Translations under genes and position numbers: made by a program
Part shown: positions 54,566 to 63,736 of the stretch, one piece after another
How positions within the stretch are numbered: the stretch's first letter is position 1
Layout: each line of letters begins with the position of its first letter
Origin: an uncultured Roseobacter sp.
GTDB lineage: Bacteria; Pseudomonadota; Alphaproteobacteria; Rhodobacterales; Rhodobacteraceae
Length of the DNA stretch: 64,000 bases
Direction of reading: 5' to 3'
Assembly (NCBI RefSeq): GCF_947493125.1
Contig: NZ_CANLQB010000001.1
Location: 434,001-498,000 of the forward strand
The notes under the pieces: generated by a model
What the model saw: only the letters and a program-made list of their open reading frames with translations
Told to the model about the DNA's origin: nothing
Database searches by the model: none

Positions 54566-55854
54566 TGCTGGTCTGGTTCCTGCCGCTCTTTTTGCTGTTT
54601 CTGATGATTGGCCTGCCGGTGTTCTTCGGCCTGCTGGCCGCGCCCGGCATTCTGCTCTGGCTGAACGGGCAGGAGCGCGACATCACGCTGCTCTATCGTA
54701 ATCTCTACAACGGGATGGACAGCTTCCCGCTGATGGCGATCCCTTTCTTCATGCTGGCGGGAGAGCTGATGAACCGCGGCGGCATCACCATGCGGCTGGT
54801 GGAGTTTTCCCAGGCCATGATGGGTCATTTCCGTGGCGGTCTCGCGCATGTGAACATCTTGTCGTCTATGCTCTTTGCGGGCCTGTCAGGCTCGGCTGTG
54901 GCTGATACCTCTGCCCTTGGCTCCATGCTGATCCCCGCGATGGAAAAGCACGGCTACACCCGCCGCTTTGCCGCTGCCATCACTGCGGCCAGTTCCGTGA
55001 TCGGGCCGATCATTCCGCCGTCGGGCATCATGATCATCTATGCCTACGTGATGGGTGAGAGCGTCGCGGCCCTCTTCCTTGCAGGCATCGTGCCGGGTGT
55101 GATGGTGGGCCTGGGCCTGATGCTGATGGTGAAGTTCCAGGCCGACAAATACAACTTCCCGGTCGCCACCAAAAAGCACTCCTGGGGTGAGCGTGGGCAA
55201 GCCAGCCTCAAGGCGTTTTTTCCGCTGCTGACCCCGGTGATCATCCTGGGCGGCATCCTTGCGGGTGTCTTCACACCGACCGAAGCGGCTGCGGTCGCTG
55301 TGGCCTATGCTCTGATCATCGGGCTTTTTGTCATGCGCACGCTGAAATTCAGCGACTTGCCGGATGTGCTGAACCGCGCGGGGATTACCTCTGCCGTGGT
55401 GTTGCTGCTCGTGGGCGCTGCGATGGCCTTCAAGACCGTCGTCAGCCTCAGCCACGCGCCGGAGACCATGGCGGAGTTCGTGTTGAGCCTCACGAGCAAC
55501 CCGCTGATCCTGCTGTTCCTGATCAACCTGCTGCTGTTCATCGTGGGCATGTTCCTCGATGCGGGCCCTGCGATCATCATTCTTGGCCCGATCCTCGGCC
55601 CGATCTTTGTGAGCCTCGGGGTCGATCCGATCCACTTTGCGATCATCATGAGCGTGAACCTGACCGTCGGGCTGGCCACGCCGCCCATGGGGCTGGTGCT
55701 GTTCGTCGCCTCGTCGGTGTCGGGTGAACGGGTCGAGACCATCTCCAAGGCGATCCTGCCGTTCCTGGCGGTTGAGATCCTCGTGATCTTCCTGATCACC
55801 TACATACCGGCCATCTCCATAACGGTCCCGCGCCTGACGGGTTTTGCAAACTAA
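54565..55854 (+). CDS. TRAP transporter large permease (DctM type)
   Basis: Protein of 429 residues with about twelve membrane helices and DctM features: GDxFPLMAIPFFMLAG-like segment, FAGLSGSAVADTSALG, GPIIPPSGIMI and TPTEAAAVAVAYAL. It forms the sodium-coupled membrane channel with the DctQ subunit. The first base of the ATG overlaps the preceding stop. Confidence 0.93.
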   Translation: MLVWFLPLFLLFLMIGLPVFFGLLAAPGILLWLNGQERDITLLYRNLYNGMDSFPLMAIPFFMLAGELMNRGGITMRLVEFSQAMMGHFRGGLAHVNILSSMLFAGLSGSAVADTSALGSMLIPAMEKHGYTRRFAAAITAASSVIGPIIPPSGIMIIYAYVMGESVAALFLAGIVPGVMVGLGLMLMVKFQADKYNFPVATKKHSWGERGQASLKAFFPLLTPVIILGGILAGVFTPTEAAAVAVAYALIIGLFVMRTLKFSDLPDVLNRAGITSAVVLLLVGAAMAFKTVVSLSHAPETMAEFVLSLTSNPLILLFLINLLLFIVGMFLDAGPAIIILGPILGPIFVSLGVDPIHFAIIMSVNLTVGLATPPMGLVLFVASSVSGERVETISKAILPFLAVEILVIFLITYIPAISITVPRLTGFAN

Positions 55855-55878
55855 ACGACATCCAATGGGAGGAAAAAC

Positions 55879-56937
55879 ATGATCAAAAACACCCTCAAAT
55901 CGCTGACCGTGGCGGCCATGCTGGCCGGGTCCGCGATGGCGGCAGCGGCGCAGGACTATACGCTGCGGGCCACGGCCAATTCCAACGAGAACGATGAAGA
56001 CTACGACGGCCTCGTGGTCTTCAAGAACTACGTCGAAGCGGCCTCCAACGGCGCCATCGCGGTGGAGCTTTTCATTGGCACCCAGCTGTGCGGCAATGGT
56101 GCGGAGTGCCTGCAGGGCGTGGCGGACGGCACCATTGATATCTTTGTCTCCACGTCGGGCGGTGCCTCGGGCATTTTCCCCTATGTTCAGGTGCTCGACC
56201 TGCCGTATCTGATGGCGGATGACCGAATTGCGGAGCACGTGTTGTCGGGCGATTTCACCCGCAAGATGCGCGACATGGCGCTGGAAGATTCCGGCGATTC
56301 GATCCGCCTGATGACCATTGGCAACACCGGCGGCTGGCGCAACTTTGCCAACACCAAGCGCCGCATTGCGGAACCATCGGACATGGAAGGCCTGAAAATC
56401 CGCACCGTGGTCGCCGACCTGCCGCAAGAGCTGGTGAAAGCGCTGGGTGCTGCGCCTACGCCGATCCCATGGCCGGAGCTGTTTACGTCCTTCCAGACCG
56501 GTGTGGTCGAAGGCTCCAAGAACGGCATCACCGACATCATGGGCATGAAATTCCCCGACGCGGGCCTGAAATATGTCACCCTCGACGGTCACGCCTATAT
56601 GGGCGCGTTGTGGTGGATGAACAACGCGCGCTTCCTCGAGATGCCCGAGGATATGCGCCGGGTGGTGGTCGACGGGTTCTACGCCCTGCAGCAGGCGACC
56701 TTTGCCTCCCCCAAGCGCAAATCCATCGAGGCTTACGAGCAGTTCGTGGCCGAGGGTGGCGATCTCTACGTGCCGACGCCGGAGCAGAAAGAGGCGTTCA
56801 AGGACGGTGCGGCGCCGGTGTTTGACTGGTTCAAGGCCAATGTCGCGCGTGGGGAGGAAATCTTCGATGCCCTGACAACAGCCGTCGCCGAAGCCGAGGA
56901 AGAGATCGGCGCGGCACGTGCGGCGGATCTGAACTGA
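55879..56937 (+). CDS. TRAP transporter substrate-binding protein (DctP type)
   Basis: Periplasmic protein of 352 residues with a signal peptide ending near AAAAQD and the DctP fold. Visible are the conserved Arg region MEGLKIRTVVADL, the GWRNFANTKR segment and the TGVVEGSKNG hinge. It lies last in the monooxygenase operon, so it probably binds the substrate of that pathway, for instance sulfoquinovose or a glycoside of it. That ligand assignment is inference from position only. Confidence 0.92.
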   Translation: MIKNTLKSLTVAAMLAGSAMAAAAQDYTLRATANSNENDEDYDGLVVFKNYVEAASNGAIAVELFIGTQLCGNGAECLQGVADGTIDIFVSTSGGASGIFPYVQVLDLPYLMADDRIAEHVLSGDFTRKMRDMALEDSGDSIRLMTIGNTGGWRNFANTKRRIAEPSDMEGLKIRTVVADLPQELVKALGAAPTPIPWPELFTSFQTGVVEGSKNGITDIMGMKFPDAGLKYVTLDGHAYMGALWWMNNARFLEMPEDMRRVVVDGFYALQQATFASPKRKSIEAYEQFVAEGGDLYVPTPEQKEAFKDGAAPVFDWFKANVARGEEIFDALTTAVAEAEEEIGAARAADLN

Positions 56938-56973
56938 TCCTCTGGTGGGGCGGTCCATCTGGCTGCCCCATCG

Positions 56974-57444
56974 TCACCGAAACGGGTACATCCAGACCTT
57001 GTAATCCGCGACCAGCTCATGCGCCTTTTCGATCTCCTCCCGGGTCATCTTCTTCACGACCTCTTCGAGGCTGATCGCCGCGTCCGGATCACCACCGATG
57101 GCCGACAGCGTGTACCACATGTAGGCGCGCACGAGGTCCGGGGCGGGCATCCCGCGACCGACCTCATAGTACCAGCCGACCCCCGATTGCGCCCCCGGAT
57201 GCCCCTTCATCGCCGAGCGCAGGTACCACTCGAACGCGCGCATGTCGTCCCGCGATACACCAAGGCCCATGGCATACATCACACCGATCAGCTCTTCGGC
57301 TTCCGCATTGCCCGAGCGCGCCGCCGGCCAGAGCGCCGCGTAGGCCGCCTCAAAGCGGCCCTCTTCCATCATGTCGCGCGCCTCTTCAATTTCTGCAAGG
57401 GCAGGGCCAGCCAGAAGTGCAAAGGCAAAACATATGGCGCGCAT
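56974..57444 (-). CDS. Sel1-repeat exported protein
   Basis: Protein of 156 residues with a signal peptide ending near PALAE and two to three Sel1-like TPR repeats (AYAALWPAARSGNAEAEELIGVM then FEWYLRSAMKGHPGAQSGVGW then AYMWYTLSAIGGD). Such proteins mediate protein contacts in the periplasm. The gene is convergent with dctP, and its start codon is 7 bases from the first plausible codon of the MauG-like gene on the other strand. Confidence 0.85.
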   Translation of the reverse strand: MRAICFAFALLAGPALAEIEEARDMMEEGRFEAAYAALWPAARSGNAEAEELIGVMYAMGLGVSRDDMRAFEWYLRSAMKGHPGAQSGVGWYYEVGRGMPAPDLVRAYMWYTLSAIGGDPDAAISLEEVVKKMTREEIEKAHELVADYKVWMYPFR

Positions 57445-57450
57445 GGGTTC

Positions 57451-58734
57451 CTGTTCTCCTGTGTTGCGAGCGTCGCCGCCGCCGGTGATCTGCCCCGGCC
57501 CCTGACCGCCGATGATTTTCTAAGCTTCGACAGGGATCAGGCCGCGTTGGGCCAGTCCTTGTTCTACGATACCATCCTGTCGGGCAATCGGAATATCTCT
57601 TGCGCGCATTGCCATCATCCGAAGTTCGGCACCGGCGATGGGTTGAGCCTTGGCATCGGGGAAGGCGGGCAGGGACTGGGGCCGGACCGGACACCCGGCA
57701 TAGGCCTTGCGCGCATCGCCAAGCGCATTCCACGCAATGCGCCGGGGCTGTGGAACCTCGGCGGGCGCGATCTGACGGTCATGTTTCATGACGGGCGGTT
57801 GAGCAAATCTGAGCTATTCGGCAACGGGTTCAATTCGCCTGCAGAGGAGTGGCTGCCGCAGGGGTTGAATTCGTTGCTGGCCGCGCAGGCACTCTTTCCG
57901 CTTGTGGCTCAGTTCGAGATGGCCGGAAACCCGGGTGAGAACGAGATCATCGGTGCTGTGCACGACCGGATCGACGCTGCTTGGCCCATCCTCGCCAAAC
58001 GGGTGCGTACGGCAGGGGGGTATGGCGCGCGCTTCGTCGCCGCCTTCGATCACATCGATGCCCCCGAAGAGGTGACCATCGTCGAGATCGCCAATGCTCT
58101 GGCCGCCTTCATGGCACTGGAATGGACCAGCTTTGACAGCCTGTTTGATCAGTATATTGGAGGGGACCACGCCGCACTGACAGCAGACCAACACGCGGGC
58201 ATGCAGCTGTTCTATGGCAAAGCGGAGTGCGCCAGCTGTCATTCTGGCCCTCTCATGAGCGATCAGAAATTCCACGCGCTGGGGCTGCCCGCCTTCGGTC
58301 CCGGACGCACGCGCTTGTTCGATCCTTACGCGCGCGACGTGGGGCGGATGGGCGAAAGCAACCGGCTGGAAGATTCATATGCCTTCCGCACACCCATGTT
58401 GCGCAATGTGGCGCTTACCGCGCCTTACGGCCACAACGGGGCTTTTGCCACGCTGGAGGGCATCGTGCGCCAACACCTCGACCCGGCGCGGTCGCGGGCC
58501 GACTGGCGACCGGAGGATGCGAAGTTGCCGGATGTGCCGTGGTTGGAGGCGGGAGACTTCGTGATCCAGTCGGATGCACGCGAAATGGCGCGTCAGGCGC
58601 GCGTGGTACCCGGAAAGAGACCGGATCTGAACGATGAAGAAGTCGCGCAGATCGTGGCCTTCCTCAAGAGCCTTACGGGCACTCACAGCGTGACCGACCC
58701 ACTCTTCGGCGTGCCGGAGTGGTTTACCCCCTAA
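57451..58734 (+). CDS. Dihaem cytochrome c peroxidase / MauG-like protein, start unclear
   Basis: Exported dihaem protein with CAHCH (in SCAHCHHPKFG) and CASCH (in CASCHSGPL) haem motifs and the typical start of the mature part GDLPRPLTADDFLSFDRDQAALG. The final part LNDEEVAQIVAFLKSL is the usual C-terminus. The frame contains no ATG, GTG or TTG near the expected signal peptide; I give the CTG at 57451 as the earliest plausible start. Either an unusual start, a frameshift in the signal region or a sequence error explains this. It is divergent from the Sel1 gene. Confidence 0.75.
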   Translation: MFSCVASVAAAGDLPRPLTADDFLSFDRDQAALGQSLFYDTILSGNRNISCAHCHHPKFGTGDGLSLGIGEGGQGLGPDRTPGIGLARIAKRIPRNAPGLWNLGGRDLTVMFHDGRLSKSELFGNGFNSPAEEWLPQGLNSLLAAQALFPLVAQFEMAGNPGENEIIGAVHDRIDAAWPILAKRVRTAGGYGARFVAAFDHIDAPEEVTIVEIANALAAFMALEWTSFDSLFDQYIGGDHAALTADQHAGMQLFYGKAECASCHSGPLMSDQKFHALGLPAFGPGRTRLFDPYARDVGRMGESNRLEDSYAFRTPMLRNVALTAPYGHNGAFATLEGIVRQHLDPARSRADWRPEDAKLPDVPWLEAGDFVIQSDAREMARQARVVPGKRPDLNDEEVAQIVAFLKSLTGTHSVTDPLFGVPEWFTP

Positions 58735-60040
58735 GCGCCTTTGCCAGCGCGTGATAGGAGGCTTTGGGCGTGCGATCCAACGTTTTGAAATCCACGTGGA
58801 TCAGGCCGAAGCGTTTCTCATAGCCGAGCGCCCATTCGTAATTGTCCATGAGCGACCAGAAGGTATAGCCTTTGAGGGGAACACCCTCGGCCATTGCCTG
58901 TTGCGCGGCGGAGATGTGGGCATTCAGGTACTCAATACGTGCGTCATCCCGCACACCCGCCTCGTCCGGGTTTGCCATGCCGTTTTCGGTGACGTAGAGC
59001 GGCAAACCCTTGGTGTAGGTCTCATGTACCCAAGTCAGAAAGTGGTGCAGGCCCTCGGGATAGATTTCCCACCCCATCTGCGTCTTCGGCAGCGGCCCAT
59101 TGACTTCCTGATGCGCGGGCCACGGGCCGTCTGTCGGCGCAATGCGCTTGCAGGTATAGTAGTTCAGCCCGCACCAATCGAGCGGCTGGCCGATCAGCTC
59201 GAAGTCATCCTCCCAACCCTTGGGCATATGCGGAGCGAGGCCTTCCATGACATCCTCAGGGTACGCGCCCTTGAAGAGGCCGCCGAGGAAGAAGCGGTTG
59301 TAGTAGCCATCATAGAGCTTGGCGGCCCTTGCCGCCTCGGGCGAGTCATCCGTAGGGTGAGCATATTCGAAGTTGCAGACAGCGCCGAGGTTTGACACGC
59401 CGAGCGCGCGCATCGCCTGGATCGCCCGGCCATGCCCGGTCAGCACATGGTGCATCGCGTGAGCGGTCGCACGGATATCGCGCAGACCGGGCGCGTGATG
59501 CCCCATGAAATGCGACAACCAGCCGACGCACCAGGGCTCATTGATCGGGGCCGCGCTGAACACCCGGTCGCCGATGCGCTGCATGATGACCGTGGTGTAG
59601 TCTGCCAGCCAGTGCGAGATATCCGGGTTTCGCCAGCCGCCCAGATCGGCCAGTGGCACGGGCAGCTCCCAGTGATAGAGCGTGACCATGGGGTTCAGGC
59701 CGCGCGCAAGCAGCCCGTCAACGAGCCGGTCATAGAAGTCGAGGCCCTCCTGGTTTGGCGTGCCGCGCCCTTCGGGCAGCACCCGCGCCCAACTGGTCGA
59801 AAACCGGTAGGCATCGAGCCCCAGCGCTTGCATCAGGTCCAGGTCCTCTTCCCAGCGATGATAATGATCGCAGGCGACCGCACCGTGCTCGGCACGCACT
59901 ACATTGCCTGGCGTCGCGGCGAAGGTATCCCAATGAGTCTGGCCCGCACCACCGAAGCTGTGCCCTTCGATCTGGTAGCTGGAGGTGGCGGCGGCAAACT
60001 GGAAGCCATCGGGGAAATCCGATCTCTTGAAATTCATCAT
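58724..60040 (-). CDS. GH1 beta-glucosidase
   Basis: Protein of 438 residues of glycoside hydrolase family 1. The acid/base glutamate is in APINEPW and the nucleophile glutamate in YVTENG; the start FKRSDFPDGFQFAAATSSYQIEG is typical. It has no signal peptide, so it acts in the cytoplasm on imported glucosides. Its ATG overlaps the stop of the upstream LacI gene (ATGA), and its 3' end overlaps the MauG-like gene by 11 bases. Confidence 0.94.
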   Translation of the reverse strand: MMNFKRSDFPDGFQFAAATSSYQIEGHSFGGAGQTHWDTFAATPGNVVRAEHGAVACDHYHRWEEDLDLMQALGLDAYRFSTSWARVLPEGRGTPNQEGLDFYDRLVDGLLARGLNPMVTLYHWELPVPLADLGGWRNPDISHWLADYTTVIMQRIGDRVFSAAPINEPWCVGWLSHFMGHHAPGLRDIRATAHAMHHVLTGHGRAIQAMRALGVSNLGAVCNFEYAHPTDDSPEAARAAKLYDGYYNRFFLGGLFKGAYPEDVMEGLAPHMPKGWEDDFELIGQPLDWCGLNYYTCKRIAPTDGPWPAHQEVNGPLPKTQMGWEIYPEGLHHFLTWVHETYTKGLPLYVTENGMANPDEAGVRDDARIEYLNAHISAAQQAMAEGVPLKGYTFWSLMDNYEWALGYEKRFGLIHVDFKTLDRTPKASYHALAKALRG

Positions 60041-61071
60041 GCGTCCTTTTGGGGGCAGGGGCCGGTCGAGGGGCCGATCACGAGCTCTGCGTCCCACAGC
60101 TCGGTTCGCAACTCTTGGTCGGGCCGCGCGATCTGGTCAATGAGCAGTTCGGCGCACCGGCGGCCCGCCGCGCGCACAGAGGAGCGGATCGCCGTGAAAA
60201 CAGGCACCGTTTGGCCGTTTGGCAAATAGGAAATCTCATCGTCAAAACACAGGACCGAGATATCCTGGCCCATCACCAGACCGCGCTCCTGAAGGGCGCG
60301 GCGAATGCCGAGGGCGGAGACAATAGACGAGGCGACGAAGGCCGTGGCTGGATCCGTCTGATCGAGCATCTCATGCGTGGCGGTATACCCGTAGGGCTCA
60401 CTCATCTCGTTGGATCGCATCAGATCCGCATCCGGCGCGACACCAGCCTGTCGAACAGCCGCGAGATAGCCCTCGCGCCGTCTCTGCGCGAAGTCCATGC
60501 GCTCTTCCCCGTTGATCAGCCCGATCCGGCGATGTCCAAGATCCAGAAGGTGCCGCGTGCCGGTCTCAATTGCGCGAGTGTTGTTCACGTCGAGCCAGGA
60601 GTACGGTGTTTTCACCTCCGAGGCGCGACCATGCACCAGGAACGGGATCTCCAACTCACTGAGGAAGTCGATCCGCGGATCATCGCGTGCGGGAGAATGC
60701 ACGATTATGCCGTCCACGGCCCCTTTCTCGGCCACACCGCGATAAGCGCTGAATTCGTCTTCATCCCGGACCAGCGACAGGCTCATATTGTAGCCGTGCT
60801 GCGCGTAAACCTCCCCAGCGCCCGCGATAAAGTCGGCGAAGACGATGTTGACCATCTCGTTCTGCTTGGAGAACGGAATGATGTGGCCGATCGCCATGGA
60901 CCGACCGGTGGCAAGGGTCTGGGCGCGGACGTTGGGACGATAATTGTATTGCTTGGCTGCGGCCGTAACCCGCCTGCGGGTCTGTTCACTGACCTCTGGA
61001 TACCCGTTCAAGGCGCGGCTGACGGTGGTCTGCGACAGGTTCAACCGCTCCGATAGCTCTCGTAAGTTCAT
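60037..61071 (-). CDS. aglR: LacI-family regulator of the glucoside operon
   Basis: Protein of 344 residues with an N-terminal LacI helix-turn-helix (MNLRELSERLNLSQTTVSRAL) and a periplasmic-binding-like effector domain. It is divergent from aglE, as aglR is in Sinorhizobium, and heads an operon with the GH1 enzyme. A 16-bp LacI-type palindrome lies in front of aglE at 61246. Genuine orthology to AglR is likely from context, not proven. Confidence 0.75.
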   Translation of the reverse strand: MNLRELSERLNLSQTTVSRALNGYPEVSEQTRRRVTAAAKQYNYRPNVRAQTLATGRSMAIGHIIPFSKQNEMVNIVFADFIAGAGEVYAQHGYNMSLSLVRDEDEFSAYRGVAEKGAVDGIIVHSPARDDPRIDFLSELEIPFLVHGRASEVKTPYSWLDVNNTRAIETGTRHLLDLGHRRIGLINGEERMDFAQRRREGYLAAVRQAGVAPDADLMRSNEMSEPYGYTATHEMLDQTDPATAFVASSIVSALGIRRALQERGLVMGQDISVLCFDDEISYLPNGQTVPVFTAIRSSVRAAGRRCAELLIDQIARPDQELRTELWDAELVIGPSTGPCPQKDA

Positions 61072-61245
61072 AAGACCCGCGGTCCCATTTTTGGTCTCAA
61101 ACAGCGATCAGCCTAGGCACAGCCGCGGGGCAGGTCAAAGCGGAAACGGCCAGTGCCCAGCAGGACATTCGCAGCGCCTTGAAAAGTGGTGCAGAAACCC
61201 AACCTCGAGTTGACACATTTGATACCTTCCTCCAGTTTTCAGCCA

Positions 61246-61261
61246 TCCAAAGCGCTTTGGA
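61246..61261. promoter_or_regulatory. LacI-family operator upstream of aglE
   Basis: TCCAAAGCGCTTTGGA is a perfect 16-bp palindrome with the central CG typical of LacI/GalR operators. TTGACA at 61210-61215 upstream could be a -35 element, although no good -10 is seen at the usual distance. The operator lies 66 bases before the aglE ATG. Confidence 0.75.
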
Positions 61262-61327
61262 GTGATTCTTTGCGCATAAAAAATGATCAAGACGATGCCA
61301 AAACAGGCATTGCTACGGGAGGATCTC

Positions 61328-62683
61328 ATGAAGGCACGTTTTTACGCGGGTGCTGCAGCACTGGCTCTTTTTGCGGGATTGGCGCACGCAGATGGGCATC
61401 AGCCGTTTGCCGTGGGCGAGGGCGACTTTAGCTGGGACAGCTACAATGAGTTTGCGGATAAGTATGATTTGAGCGGTCAGACGGTGGAGATCACCGGACC
61501 GTGGACCGGGGACGAAAAGGAAAAGGTCGACAAGGCGTTCTCCTACTTCACCAGTGCCACTGGCGCGACGGTGAACTACTCGGGTTCGGACAGCTTCGAA
61601 CAGGACATCGTGATTTCTGCGCGCTCGGGCTCTGCGCCCAACCTCGCGGTTTTCCCGCAACCCGGACTGGCAGCCGATATGGCGAGCCAGGGCCTGCTGA
61701 CGCCGTTGCCCGACGGAACCGCCGATTGGGTGCGTGACAACTATGCTGCCGGTCAGTCGTGGGTCGATCTGGGGACATACGCCGATGAAAACGGCGAGGA
61801 CCAAATGTACGGCCTCTTCTACCGGGTCGATGTGAAGTCGCTGGTCTGGTATTCGCCCGAAGCCTTTGACGAAGCCGGCTATGACATCCCCGAGACGATG
61901 GAAGAGCTGAAAGAACTGACCGATCTGATCGTGGAAGAAGGCGGCACGCCTTGGTGCATCGGCCTGGGATCCGGAGCCGCGACCGGCTGGCCGGCGACGG
62001 ATTGGGTCGAAGAGATGATGCTGCGCACGCAATCCCCGGCGGACTACGACGCCTGGGTCGCCAACGAGATGAAGTTCGATGATCCCAAGGTGATCGCGGC
62101 GATCGAGGAATTCGGTGCCTTCGCGCGCAATGACGATTACGTGGACGGTGGCGCATCTGCCGTGGCCAATACGGATTTCCGCGACAGCCCGACCGGCCTC
62201 TTCGACATCCCGCCGAAATGCTACATGCACCGTCAGGCGTCGTTCATCCCAGCGTTCTTCCCCGAAGGCACCGTGGTGGGAGAGGACGTGGATTTCTTCT
62301 ACTTCCCCGCCTATGCCGAAAAGGATCTCGGCAAGCCGGTGTTGGGCGCGGGCACGCTCTTTGCCATCACCAACCCGTCGGAGGCGGCAAATGCCTTCAT
62401 CGAATTCCTGAAGCTGCCGGTCGCACATGAGCTCTGGATGGCGCAGGGCGGATTCCTGACGGCACATGCTGGTGTGAACACCGAGACGTATCTCGAGGAC
62501 AGCCTCAAGGCGCAGGGTGACATTCTGCTAAATGCAACGACCTTTCGCTTTGACGCCTCCGATCTGATGCCCGGTGAGATCGGCGCGGGCGCCTTCTGGA
62601 CCGGTATGGTAGACTACACCACTGGCGCCAGCGCCGAAGATGTCGCCAAAGGCATCCAAGAGCGCTGGGATACGATCCAGTAA
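61328..62683 (+). CDS. aglE: Glucoside ABC transporter substrate-binding protein
   Basis: Periplasmic protein of 451 residues with a signal peptide ending near AHADG and a carbohydrate-binding family 1 fold (VEITGPWTGDEKEKVDKAFSY-like start, RDSPTGLF, YFPAY). Strong GGGAGGA lies 6 bases before the ATG at 61328. With aglF and aglG downstream it forms an AglEFG-type importer for alpha- or beta-glucosides; the nearby GH1 enzyme favours beta-glucosides. Confidence 0.85.
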   Translation: MKARFYAGAAALALFAGLAHADGHQPFAVGEGDFSWDSYNEFADKYDLSGQTVEITGPWTGDEKEKVDKAFSYFTSATGATVNYSGSDSFEQDIVISARSGSAPNLAVFPQPGLAADMASQGLLTPLPDGTADWVRDNYAAGQSWVDLGTYADENGEDQMYGLFYRVDVKSLVWYSPEAFDEAGYDIPETMEELKELTDLIVEEGGTPWCIGLGSGAATGWPATDWVEEMMLRTQSPADYDAWVANEMKFDDPKVIAAIEEFGAFARNDDYVDGGASAVANTDFRDSPTGLFDIPPKCYMHRQASFIPAFFPEGTVVGEDVDFFYFPAYAEKDLGKPVLGAGTLFAITNPSEAANAFIEFLKLPVAHELWMAQGGFLTAHAGVNTETYLEDSLKAQGDILLNATTFRFDASDLMPGEIGAGAFWTGMVDYTTGASAEDVAKGIQERWDTIQ

Positions 62684-62699
62684 GCCTCTTGCACCTGGG

Positions 62700-62721
62700 T
62701 CCGGCGGTGTGCGCCGCCGGA
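62700..62721 (+). other. Stable hairpin between aglE and aglF
   Basis: TCCGGCGG and CCGCCGGA form a perfect 8-bp stem around a 6-base loop. No T-run follows, so it is probably an mRNA-stabilising or attenuating structure that favours high levels of the binding protein. Confidence 0.5.
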
Positions 62722-62755
62722 TCAAACCCGCACATGCGTCTTGGGAGGGATTGCC

Positions 62756-63736
62756 ATGTCACCGCTGCTTCAGGGCATCATCACAGTTATCGTCGGGGTC
62801 GGCGGATGCGTCGGGTACTTCTTTCTGTCCAATCTGATCCTCGACAAGGTCATCTTTCCCCCGCGGGCGGATAATCCGGGACGGAACATCAATCGCGCCA
62901 ATCTGGTGCGCCCGTGGCTCTTCCTTTTCCCGGCGATGGCGGCATTGGGGCTCTATCTGGTCTATCCGGTGGTGGGGTCCTTCTACCGCTCGCTCTACAA
63001 CCGCTCGGGCGATGAGTTCATCGGTTTTGGCAACTACACCACGATGTTTGCGGACAACGGCTTTCAGATCGCTTTCTTTAATAACATGCTCTGGGTGCTC
63101 GTCGTGCCCGCCGCCGCGACCTTCTTTGGCCTGCTGGTGGCGCAGCTGACCGACCGGCTCAAATGGGGGAACATCGCGAAATCGCTGATCTTCATGCCCA
63201 TGGCGATCTCCTTCGTGGGCGCCTCACTGATCTGGAAATTCGTCTATGCGAACAACGCCGACATCGGGCTGATCAACGCGATCCGCGACTTCTTTGGCGC
63301 GTCGGAGCCGCTGGATGTGCTGCAGGTGCGCTTCTGGAACAACTTTTTCCTGATGTTCATTCTGGTTTGGATTCAGACCGGCTTTGCCATGGTGATCCTC
63401 TCCGCCGCCCTGCGTGGCATCCCGGAAGAGACCATCGAGGCGGCCATCATCGACGGGGCGAACCCGTTCCAGGTCTTCTTCAAGATCAAGGTGCCGCAGA
63501 TCATGGGCACCATCGTGGTGGTCTGGACGACCATCACCATCCTGGTGCTCAAGGTCTTTGACATCGTCTACACGATGACGGGCGGCAACTTCGGGACGGA
63601 CATCCTGCCGAGCTACATGATGTCGTACATGTTCCGGGACGACGGGCGCGCCACGGCGGTTGCCTTTGTCATCATGATCGTGGTGCTTCCGGTGATGATC
63701 TGGAACATCCGGCAAGCCCGGGCGGAGATGAGATAA
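62756..63736 (+). CDS. aglF: Glucoside ABC transporter permease AglF
   Basis: Permease of 326 residues with about seven or eight helices and the MalF-type EAA motif (ETIEAAIIDGANPFQVFFKIKVP). GGGAGGG precedes the ATG at 62756. Its stop overlaps the aglG ATG by one base (TAATG). Confidence 0.9.
   Translation: MSPLLQGIITVIVGVGGCVGYFFLSNLILDKVIFPPRADNPGRNINRANLVRPWLFLFPAMAALGLYLVYPVVGSFYRSLYNRSGDEFIGFGNYTTMFADNGFQIAFFNNMLWVLVVPAAATFFGLLVAQLTDRLKWGNIAKSLIFMPMAISFVGASLIWKFVYANNADIGLINAIRDFFGASEPLDVLQVRFWNNFFLMFILVWIQTGFAMVILSAALRGIPEETIEAAIIDGANPFQVFFKIKVPQIMGTIVVVWTTITILVLKVFDIVYTMTGGNFGTDILPSYMMSYMFRDDGRATAVAFVIMIVVLPVMIWNIRQARAEMR

Noticed and set aside
54886-56958. Long minus-strand frame opposite dctM and dctP
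   Set aside because: Rich in His, Asp, Arg and Gln with low complexity, and fully opposite two well-supported transporter genes; an antisense artefact.
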